Shown here in pieces: positions 48,021-60,300 of a stretch of DNA of 64,000 nucleotides. The notes beneath the pieces are model-generated. The model did no database searches and was not told the DNA's origin. It was given only the letters and a program-made list of their open reading frames with translations. The stretch is from Dreissena polymorpha (taxonomy: Eukaryota > Mollusca > Bivalvia > Myida > Dreissenidae): contig NC_068356.1 in assembly GCF_020536995.1 (NCBI RefSeq), forward strand, positions 21,108,309-21,172,308, read 5' to 3'. How positions within the stretch are numbered: position 1 is the first letter of the stretch; each line of letters starts with the position of its first letter. The position numbers and the translations under genes are program-made.

Positions 48021-51000
48021 CTGAAAATAACAAACATTTATTAAGAACATTTAATTAGTGAAACACACAATCGTGACATTATTTGCGGTTCGATTTAAAG
48101 GTCAAATGCAACATTTTTGGCGCGGTGGCCTCAGGATAGCGCGGTAGAGGAGTGGCAAAAAAGTTGACTACCAGTTCAGATGTCTTCAGATTTATTGCCG
48201 GTTGGGGCAATTGAATTTTCAAAAACGTTTGAAGCGTTTTCTACCCAACAAAAGATATACTGGTTGAAAACCCAGAAAACTCTCGCGTGTATCGGTGCTA
48301 TACACATAGCACGTAAAACAACCACGTTGAATTATGATCGCATCCAGATTCTGTATTACTTTCTAGATCTCTCTCTCTTACTTTCCTTTCCGCAAAACAA
48401 ATGACACCCTTGATATTGGTAAACCTTGACAGCAAAGTCTAAACAAACACACACTTTATATTTACTACATTACATGTTTTGTGTGTGAAGATTTTGCACA
48501 TAAGACAAAAACTGCTTCCCCTTATCACATACAAAATGTGCAAGCGCAAACACTTAAATACGTATTTATAATCTAATGGCCATTTCATTTTAATTGTTGT
48601 GAAGATAATGACACCTAATTGTATTTTTTTAAATGTGTTCATGTATTCTTATGTCTGATGGACTTGTTAAGCTAAGAAATATTTTGAATCAAATGCCTTG
48701 GATAGAATGAACTGAATTTAATATACAGGTCAGAATAATCTTGAAATATAGAACAGTTATTATTTGCATTACGAGTCTGATTTAGCATGTGCTTATTCTT
48801 TGCTGTTCAGATGTTTGGTACGAACATTGATGTTTACTTTTGAATGACATTCACAAATACATCGTGTCAATCGAAAATGGGCCTTATGACATATTCAAAC
48901 AGTGTAGCTCTTCATATGTACACTCTGGTGTGCGCTAATGTTACCTTGCATGCCTTTCTAGAGTACAGGGTTACGCTGGTCGCATATTGTAATACCAATT
49001 ATCGCACGACTCGTCTTAAATTATAATATTGTCTGAATTCACTAATAACGACGTTTTTGTTTCCATAGGATTAGTATTATATTTAAGTATCATGTCGAAC
49101 GATGTGTGCTTTATGTTTTATATGTCGAATTTCAATATTTGAAAACGTGTAGTAATCATAGTTATTAAACATAAGAAATAATTTCGTAAAAACTATCAAA
49201 TGCGATTACAATAACAACGATATAAAGATATATCGTTATAAACTCTCTCGTGCGCGGACAAAAAGACAATACTAACTAAGAATACCACATTTTGATAAGA
49301 ACAGGTTTAGGAAATACGAATTAGCTGTGAGTATCAATTCGCGTTCTTACACGGTTTATTTCTTCCGTCAATAACAAGAGTTGTATAGATTCAACAATTC
49401 AAATTGTCTGTGTAAACCTCTTGGATACTCACGTCAACCCATCTGCAACTCCAATCATCAAATTCTGAAGTGTACCGAAATTATCGGTCGAGGATTTTCG
49501 ACATTTGAATAACAATCGGTTTCTATGATAACCTTACCATTTCTTCTTGTCTGAGTTGCTTAAACATTGGCCCGGTTTGAAATAATAAAACCACTCATTG
49601 TTTGTGGGTATTTATTTTGGATTGATCTTAAAACAAATATTTACACGTGAAACGTGTTCTAACAGTTAACAACATTGACACACGGGCTTTTCTAAAACAT
49701 GACGTACAGTGTAAAAGGTCTAATACTAATGACTATGCAAACTCACCTTAACATTTGATTGTCACAGGGTGAAACTGGATGCCCTTAGCATTAACATATT
49801 ACATAAAAATAATCTGCAAATAAGTCCGGCTTTTTCTATGCAGAATTATGAATTTATTTTTTTGCGTAGTAATGTTCTTATAAAAGTGTATTTTTTTATT
49901 AAGGAAAGCTAATTAGGACGTAGGAAGAAAGCATAATACATTTAATTATGTACGCAATAAAGCATACTGTTTAAGAGTGTGTGTGCTCAGTCATTAGTTT
50001 TGAAATAACGTACTCGATCTTTCATGCCACACATTATTACATAAAAGAGAACGGTTGTGTTAAGGAATTTTCAAAACCAATGCTGACGACAAAAAGCAAA
50101 CATGAACCCGAACGTACAATAGGACTAGCGAATAGAATGAAGGACGGACGAAGCACATGCGCAAACCTTGTGTCACATGCCAACTAGTTTCACCGCTAGA
50201 GGGCCATTAAGAGTTAGCGTTAAATACACACTGTATTGTTTATTCAACAAAACATTATTAAATGAGAATTTAAGTAACTGTTTATTATGAATTATACCAA
50301 ATATTATGTAACTCATGATTAAATTTAATAATATACAGACGTGCACATTGATTGAAAAGGTACATTATTATATAAATATACCAAAGAACATGCCTGAATT
50401 TGCAGAATATGAAAACAATAATTAAGTACACATATAATGATATAAGTATTTTCCTGATTAAATGTTATAATTATGTAATTGTTTTGAACAGTACAAAGGA
50501 GGAATTATATTTGAAAAAAATATGGACACTACAGCAATTGTTTGTGGACACACTTTTTTAAGGTTTCTAGCACAAACAAGATTCAAACTTTAAACGTACT
50601 TACTTGACTAGGCAACATAAGAGTAATTGTTTGATGTTGTATTTCAGATTAAATGGCTAGAAAACTAAATTTTATTCTTAATGAGCTCTTTACGTAAAAG
50701 TTGTAAATAACCCATTTTACTAAATAACATATCAACAGACAATGGGGCATATTGTACAACTACAGATGACACTAACAACCCCTGCAACCTTCTGTCCATA
50801 TCGGACAAAGTGTTGTGGAAAACTAGTGCAGACAACCTCCATTCTCGTGCCTGCATTTAGCTTGCAAACACTGACCTGCCACTGGCCGTTATCCATGAAA
50901 AGATTGAATCATTATGATGAATACGCACTGGAAAATGGTTGGAAAGAAACAAGAATATCCCACTAACTTACTTTTCTGTGTCATTTATGTCGGGCATAAA

Positions 51001-52700
51001 ACGAACAAAAACGAATAAAGAAACTGGACACACTATAAGAGTCTCGTATAAACTGATAATTAATAGGTTTAAGATCAATGTTGGCAAGCTAAATTTTCTT
51101 ATCACATGACCAGAGAAAAACTGACATTGTAAAAAGCATACACACTATCAAAATGTACAAAACATCAACAACGTGTAAATGAAGTAATATTTATAAACTA
51201 TCACTTGGCATTTCGTGCATAGAATTGACTTTTGTAAATAGTGAAAATTGTGAATACATTTGAGGCAAGTGGTAAATGGTCATACTCGAAAAAAATGTAT
51301 TTTACAAACGTATCAAGAAGACACAAGCACAAAATGTCAATTTCAATAGTCTTTGTTTTGTATAAGCATCACTGATACACACTATCTTTAACCATACACG
51401 TGAACAAAGTAACACGTGCATGCCCCAGTCATCATAAATAATCGAATGGATCGTCAAGTCTTAAAACGTAAATAACACCTTTTTACTTATAACTGAAACG
51501 CATCTCGTTTGTCAGGTAAGCATTAGATGAATTTTAATAAACTTTGTGCGAATGGAGTATGCACGCGTTCAATTGACTTTAATCGCAAAACATTAACGTT
51601 TTAAAAAAGAACGATAATGGGACTGTAATTACGATTTTTTTTCTAAAATATGGAATGAATAATATTTTAATATTAAATATGAGATTCATTTGATGACTAG
51701 TTCTTACGTATTAATGGCTAATGTTTGCGTATAAGGAACCTTTTTTTGCGAACCACAACTGAATTTCACTTTGCATACACATTCTGGCCAGATTATTTAT
51801 TTTTTATTGTATTCTTATAAAGACACGTGTATAATATACATGTATGTTAATGGTAGCTTAGTTAGTTGCAACTGCTTACTTTAAGCCAATTATTTTGTAA
51901 GTATCTAGTTAATTACAGTTGTTAAAACTTCCAATTACATTTAAAATGTTTGGCTCGCATACCTTATGACTGATGGTCTAATTTCATCAGCTTTTTCGTT
52001 AATTTAATCAACTTGATAATGTTTGGATATACAAAAAAATTTCTTGCAAAATGCAGCTTATAATTTCTTATTCAAAACTTTATAAGCAATACTTATTTGT
52101 GCGAGTCACTTTCCATATAAAGCATGGGAACAAATTACTCGGTGTTCTTCGTATACTCGCCGTTATTTTCCGTATATAAGCCGATGATATTGTATGTAAC
52201 CTCAGATTCTTACACGACAGGCATATGAAGTGAGGTTGTTTTTTTGCAAGCCTTTTGTTGTTGTTTTCAATTCAATTCTTTTAAAATATTCACGAACATT
52301 GTACAGAAAACAATATAAATGCTACTTGCCAAATGCAATTTCAATAAAAATATTTGAATTATTTAATGTTTCGAAAGGAAAAACAAAACACATATTTTTA
52401 TACATTTCATTTCATTCCCTGGCAACGTATCATTGAAATTAAATAAATGATTATTATTTAATGGAATTAGTACACTGTAACTGACGTTTAGTCATATTCT
52501 TTAAAGTTGACTTAATCATAGCCAAAATGATGAAGTTACAAAATATAATGTTAGTTGGATTTGAAATGTTATGTATACGCACAATTAGTCATTTATATAG
52601 AAGAAATTGTTTATATGTACATGGAAAATATCACAAATGTTAATTTATAAACGCTATTATATTTAAACGCTTGTAATAATCATATTGTTTCTGGTTAAAT
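48021..52700. other. Region between the two nAChR exon sets; no exons found
   Basis: I looked on the minus strand for counterparts of the B exons carrying DEFLRWNP and IWTPDI and for the VDLDEKNQ exon, and found none. Small frames (e.g. 49981-50187, 50665-50856) have no family features. Very AT-rich. Confidence 0.45.
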
Positions 52701-52704
52701 TTTA

Positions 52705-53173
52705 CGGGACCTTTTCACAGATTTTGACATGTTTTGAAGTTTGTCATTAAATGCTTGACATTGATTAATGAAAACATCGGAACTACAGAGTTCCACTATG
52801 TAACAAAAATAAAATTAAAGACGAAAAAGTATCCACACCTGGGCTCTAACCACTGACCGTTTGAGTGAAAGTCTAGCGCTTATACCACTCGATCACGCAG
52901 CTGAGATATTAAAAAAAATGAAGCCAAATATAAAAAAATCGTCGTTTGTAACAAAATATAACGATTACAACATAACTTTCCAAATTATACAATCGTTTCG
53001 CGATTGTAACGCTTTATAAAATTGAGGGTTTTAAATCGTCAAAAGATGCACATTATGGACATTTTAGATCATTGCATTACTGTTTTCTACAAAACATTAC
53101 TGCAGCGACAATTTGCAAATCTGGAACATTTTTTTCCAATTTTGTCAATTGATCAAGTCGTGAAAACGTCCCT
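52705..53173 (-). mobile_element. TTAA MITE with tRNA-like Pol III promoter, copy 2
   Basis: The left end is CGGGACCTTTTCACAG; the right end (inverted) is AGGGACGTTTTCACG with TTAA at 53174-53177. The left target is the degenerate TTTA. On the minus strand the A box TGATCGAGTGG (52895-52885) is intact, while the B box is degraded (GTTAGAGCC). Confidence 0.65.
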
Positions 53174-53177
53174 TTAA

Positions 53178-54361
53178 TGTAAAAAATCGGTTACCTGAAT
53201 TAGTAATCAATGGCACAATGGGGTGGGGATGGGGGTTACGGGGTCAGTTGCATCATATAGCTTAATGTCACGCATTACCGTTAGTATACTTGAGATAATC
53301 ACGGATTGTTGGTAACGTATTTGGCCACAACAACGGACGTAAGAACAAGTATCTAACCGAAAGAAGAGACGAGAAATCAGTTTTATATTAGACTTACATA
53401 CAGAAGACGTGTCTTACGAAGGGGTTATTCATGTCGATCATCAAACGGAAGCAGAATTGAGATTTTTTATAATTAAACATAGTAAAATAGTTAAATTGAC
53501 CGCGACAATATATTTCTGACTACCGATGTGCTCAATAATTAGGTCCTTTTGGTGGAGCATCATGGATTAAAGTACATACGATTTCAGTGTAAACATTTCG
53601 TTATCGAAACCTTAAACCAACATATGCATATGTCCGAGGAATGTTATCTGAGATTAATTTACATGATACCATAAAATACATTTATTTTTGTTCAATGAAA
53701 TGCTTAACAGCAAGTTTACGCCAATACCGACACGTTTAATCGTATGTGTTGCATAACCAAAAATGTATGTACGTGTCGCGGGGGATTTCCGAACCGTTAA
53801 CATTTCTTGTTTACGTAAAAGAAGTGATATATTACAGAGAAGTACATGCATATAAATATAATTCTTCTGTCGCTTATTTTCTGGCACTTCTTGTTTTTTT
53901 ATTCATTAACTTTTGATCTGTTTGGATGAAATGTTATAAGATCGTATATGCTCGCTTCAAGGTCTAGGTCACTATTAAAAAAGTGTAAAAGTGGTCATTA
54001 AAAACGTTGTACAAGGGGTGAAGAAAGAGTAGTGAGAGTGAAAACAACATAAATCACACAACAGTTTAGCAAAAATCAAGAGACAAAGACGAACAGAGAT
54101 TAACATAAATACATCATTGTGCACAGCATTTCGACAATACTAGAAAATTTCTATAACAAGGAAGAAAACACACAGAAAAAAGAAGATTCTTATTAGAAAG
54201 TTCAAAGACGGTTAGAGTGCCCATTCCTGTCAACAAGCATTTGTTTGACATTTCTATAACTGTTTGTATGATTGATTCACTTATTCAGCTTTATACCAAA
54301 TTTCAAGTAATTTATCAACCTTGTGACACGTAGACAAACGACACAACCAACCCTGTCAATA
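53178..54361. other. 3' flank of nAChR-B; nothing recognised
   Basis: AT-rich; no exon or element boundary seen. Confidence 0.35.
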
Positions 54362-57300
54362 TCAAGTGCTGTTAAAAATCACCGACAATACCACGGTCAA
54401 CGACGTTATGATGGTTAACCAATAGATACAGAAAAATATACGGTCGAATATAAGCGCAATCGCTTTCCATTCCCTTGCTACTTTTTCTTTTTTGTCCTTG
54501 TCCAACATGCGCTCGAAATAATTGCCTATAAATTCTCGCACGTCACTAAGCTTTGAGTCAATTTCAGCCAGCTGCGGATCTGATTCGACTTCTTCCTTTC
54601 TGTTTGATAGGAGCTCCGTTGATTCTTTCCAGTTCTTCTGGACTTTCTCGTTTCCACCATTTGCAAGACCGATGCCAGGAATCGCAGGAGGGATGAGACG
54701 CTTCTTATCCGCCTCGAGGAAGGGTCTTACCAGATTATCCATGCCCAAGGCTCTTGCAAAGTACTGGAACATCACCTTATAGACACGAAAGAAACGCGCG
54801 TCAATATTTTGAAGCTTCTGATGCTCATGATAATGATAATATTTGTGAAGATGGCGATTATTTTGATGATGATACTTATAGGAATAAAGATTTGTTGTTC
54901 TTGTTGTTACTGTTGTTTTTGATGATGATGATGAAGACCAAGACATTGAGTATAATAATAACAATGATGACTGAGAATAGCGGGTTAAATGCATATGCGT
55001 ACAGTTTTGTCACCGATTTTGTAAACCGAAAAGACACTTTCCTCTTTATGTAATGTTCCGGATTTAAGAAGTTTCTTTAAAACGAAACAAAAGTAGATTT
55101 CAGGCGGAAGTGTCGCCCACGAATAGCCTGTGATAAAGCACATGCATAAAGCCCAGTTTTCCCTGAGAAAAGCCTTATCAATAACCAGTGTTAAGTTCTC
55201 CTCAGGAATTCAACCACGATGACGTCTTCCCAAATTGTTTGTAATAATCTCTCATCCGAGCGACATTAAGTTGTTAATTTTGACTCAGACATAATATAAT
55301 GTGAGAACACATTTGTGAACTTGAAAGATGAAGTATATTTTGTATTTTGTATGACGCATCTTTTTCCTATTAAATATAGGTACTTGTGTACAACGGTAAT
55401 ATGTTATTTGTCGATATGAAGATGAGAGCGTTAGTATATAAATCAAGTAGTTCAAATACACACCAAATGCACTTTGTACCTTCTTTAGAAGTTTTGGCAC
55501 TGGAGCTTTTGATCCATAAAATGATAGGTTTACCACAAACACGTTCAGGAATGTCGATGTCGTGATCAGGATCATGTTCAGACAGTAGTAGGTACCTAAA
55601 AACAGGGGAACGTGACAATTCTGCGTTGTGCATTATTTTATGAACTTCAACAGAAATTTGAAAATAGGTTCTGTCAGCAATTTCGGTTTTAAAGTTTAAA
55701 GGGACTGTCCAACAGTCAAAAACGTCGCTCGACGCGAATCGATATTTTGGCGAACTACGAGGATTGCTTATATAGCTAAAAAATACCGCCGCATTTGACG
55801 TGAGCGTGGATGGTCGAGTGGTAAAGTCGAAAGACAGTTTACTCCAAAACTCCATGACTCTAGGGGTCAGTGGTTCGAGCCATGTGGAGATTAACGTTTT
55901 TTCTTCTTTTTTTAAATTGTATTCTTATTTTTTACTGGAGATTTTTAGTTCAAGTGTTTGAATTTATCAATATAAAGCATTTAAAGCAGTTAATGACAAG
56001 ATTTAATACATGCCAAAATCTGTTGGACAGTCCCTTTAAGAACAACAATACTATTCATGTAGTTTATATTCTGAAAAGGTTTGCAGTTGGCAGTGAAGTA
56101 CACATTTTATTATGTACTGCAATAGATTATGGTCAGCGTCGTGCGAAATTGCGCTTAACCCATTTATGCCTAGCGTCTAGAAAAGAGGGCCTTGGCAAAC
56201 AGCGTAGACCCAGATGAGACGCCGCACGATTCGGTTAAGGGCATATCCGAATAGTGACGCTCCAGATATGCGTGTGCATCCATTAATTCTGATAAGGAGT
56301 CATAATGTCCGCTAATTTCTATCACAAGAAAGCTTGACTATATGACGCTAAGAATGACTCCTTAACAAACTGGGTGGTAAGGCTAGTCTGGAGCTACGCT
56401 GGAAGCATAGAACATAATACTCATAATTATTAATCACATGTGAAACAAATAGCAAACATCTACCTAGGATTGGTACATTAGCGGATGCAGGCGGCATTTT
56501 TTTCTCGAATAGAAGAAGAAGCACGAAGAACGCCATAAAAATACTCATACCTGAAATAGACAGTTTATTTGGGTTATGTATATGCTTTACATTTAAAAAG
56601 TATAACGCGTTCATTCGACATGATATTAACTATGTTATTAAAATATTCGTCAAAAAATCAGTAGCAGTTATATATCCAACATTGTACATGCATCATACTC
56701 TATTTTGAACCAAAAGCCTCTCATAAATACTTATTTTCAGATAAAATTAATGTACAAACGTGATGTATAATTAGCTTAGCATGATATTTAAACTAGTATG
56801 ACTTTGTTTTTATAACTGAAAGAAAGCTTATTTTCACATTTAAGGAAATTTTGTATAATTGCTATCGGCTTTGAATTAGACCGGAAATTACTACACCCTT
56901 ATTGTAACAGTGTTAACCACAAGTTTGCAAAATCAGCCAGAAATATTCAAACTCTTACCCAGTGCCATTTTCGTGGGCGACTCCGGTGGTATCCAAAACA
57001 ACACGAGCGTCAACGTTGTCAAAAGAACGCATGGCAATATCAAAATGTACATGTAAAAAGTAGCTGTTCTTCGGAAGGTGACAGTGTACGTAATGTCTAT
57101 ATACGGCACTGGGCAACACGCATACGTTAGAACATTTCGAACTGCAGGTGCACTGATTAAACTCCAAGCCTTATTTGGAACAAAATAATCGTCAGACTTC
57201 ATTTCATCGTCGCCTTCAATTGTAAGATTTAATTTAGTTCCGTCGTACGTCCACGAACCAAATTTTAGTGAACACGACTGTTTATCGAAAGGAAATGTCA

Positions 57301-60300
57301 TTATATCAATTTCACAGGTGCTCATGTAAATGCCTTGTGGGCTCCATGAAATATTGCCGTCATAATTTAAAACAGATAGGGCGTCTCTACGTTCATCTTT
57401 CCTCGTGTCAGCACTGAAAAGGTACAGTGAACGTTTTCAGGAATGGTGCTCATAAATATTAAAGTTCAGTGAATGATATTGGTAATTATTTTATGATAAG
57501 ATGTGTTTTTTTCTGATTTGAATTAATAAATGTTGCGGAAAATATTCCCGAATTTGCAAAGCCAAACGGTTGCCAATGGCATTGTTAGTGGAAGGAAAGA
57601 TTAACAATAGTTGCAGCCCTATGCGTTTCTGAAACAACTTACATATCGGAACACAACATTAGTTTTGTGACACAAATAGACGCTTGTACAGAGGAGGACA
57701 CAAAACATACACAGGTTGACAATCAACCAATCATTAGCGTGTAAGTATACTTTAAAATCCGAAAAAGAACTTGTGTATACCAATATCAAACACGCATTAT
57801 ATGAAACAGTTAGACAATCTAGGTTTTATTTGACAAAAACAAAGACGTTTAATGATACTTCAGACCAATTTTTATCATACATATAGCAAATGGACATATT
57901 TAAGTTCAAATGCATCGATTGTATTCAGTTTAATTTTTTTGTTACGCAAAAATACTGAACAATGCCCATCTTCAACTAAAAGAATGTACAAACACCGAGA
58001 AATACACAAATGATACCAACGTGTAAACGAGCATAAGCATGTACACAGACACAAACATCTTACATGTATGATGCACACGCTAACAACGTTTAACAAAGAA
58101 AACATACACGCTGCAGCGGACATGCTGAAATAAAAGGAAACTGGAAACGTGCAAACACATTGATAGGGAGAAACAGGGAGGAAAAAGTGCAACTACGTTG
58201 ATATGCTGTCACAAAAAGTAATCACTTCAACGGCTGTTGAAACGTTGTAAGAAATAACACAAGCTACACACACATATTTAACAATTATTCTATGAATCTG
58301 ATATGGTGTTATGTCAACACGTATAAAACAATGATGTGACAAAATTGAAATCACATTAAAAAAAGCACGATACTTACTAATTATAAAGCTTTATATCTGG
58401 GGTCCATATCAAATCAGAAGGGATTCGGATTTCAGTAACTCCTTCATAGTCATCCGGGTTCCAGCGAAGAAATTCGTCAATCCAGTACTGAAAGGTGTGT
58501 TTTTAACCAATTTATACCTAGTGGACTCTCCCATCCTTCTGAATTGGATCAATTTATTTCCAAAATTAGGGATGTCTAGTATATTTATTTCTATATTTAG
58601 AATATTTCTTACAGAAATTACTTTAAGCAAACAGCGCAGACCCTGATGAGACGCCGCATCATGCGGCGTCTCATCTGGGTCTACGCTGTTTGCAAAGTAA
58701 TTTTTTCAGGACACTAGGCATAAATGGGTTAAGGACGACGTGAACATTAAATGAATTTTCAATCTAACACTTTGATGTCTGATGTCGTCGACGTCAGTTC
58801 CTGTTTATTATACCAAACCTGACAAAGGCAAATATGGCCGAAACATTATTTCATTTATAGTATTTAACTAAATATTGGCTTGTTTTTAAACATTATAATC
58901 TTCATCCTATCGCACGTCATTAAAAATAATGACCCATACATATGTCAACTTTATACTGAGATTGGTTATTGATTATCAATAATTTGATCCGATGAATTTT
59001 TTCTTGAAAAATGCATTATTCAACTAAAATCGAAAAAATTCTAGATTATCCTTTAACGTACTCAGAAATCCTATCCGTTATTCCCCATAAAACAGTTATA
59101 TTAAAATACCGCATTTTGATCAATAAACGCACACATATGATTGAATAACATAATGCATATGCAAGCATAAGTAATAATACTATTATCATTATTATATAAA
59201 TATTTACCTAACGTTTTAATACCTTTACTCAATTATAATTGTACAGCTACTCAATAATATTTTTTTTCAAGTAATCTGTCCTTTTATTTCACCCTGTTTC
59301 ATGTTTTGACAAACGCATCATGGCAGATCCGGGATTCAGTGATTTATGTTTCGTACAAACATAACTTATTTGCAAACGAAATTATGAATTACAGCCGTTG
59401 CGAACGAAACGTGTGTTATAGTATATGTTAAGTTATTCGCTATGTACGAATTGTAAAATATTTAATATAATTGTATACTGTCAAACAGACCAATTGTACA
59501 CAGAATAAGTTTCACTCTTTCCTGATATAGTTCGCCTATATAGGCTTTTTCAAAGTTTGTTAGAAAAAGGCCTATTTAGGCGAAATAGATCATGCAAAAG
59601 TGAAACTTATTCTGTGTCAATTTATATTGATCCTTACTGCATGAAAACTGAGTAAAATATGTGTATATTATAATACACTATGTTATACCAGAAACGGTGC
59701 TAAAACTACAATACGATGTTACAATCGGATGACCAAAGTACGGGACTTACTTCATATACTGGTTTTGTAGATGTCTGGATGTTTCCAGAATCAGTAATTT
59801 CAAATGTAGTTATTCCTATATTTAAAACTAGAATTATTTATATGAAAATATCGTTGTGGCGAAATGATTTAAATATAAAAGTTTGTAAACTTTATACAAA
59901 GAATTGAAACATCGATTTGAAATATCCGATTACCTTAACATAATCCAAAAACTTTAATTTAGAAAATACATATCAAAATTAAGACTTTCGTCCAATATTT
60001 TAAACATTTAATCTGGAAAACATATATACTCATAAGAACGAAAACATAAATAGAATCGAAGACGAGTATCATTTGTAATTGTATGTCCTCTTTATATCAA
60101 TATTAGAAAAGTGTTTATTGACAAATACTATTATAACCGGCATAGTATGAATACATTTATACTTGTGTTACCAAATACTAACATTTAAGTCCTAATCAAA
60201 CTCTCGATATATTGTAAAAATGCTTTTAAAATGAAAACTGACGTAGCGAATGCAAACATGAAGTAATATAATGGCCTAAGTTTTTTTACACCTTATTATG

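Noticed and set aside
49381-49500. Candidate loop D exon of nAChR-A (GTGAGT donor near 49432)
   Set aside because: The frames read FDDWSCRWVD-like or contain stops, without the WNP or PD motifs; judged chance.
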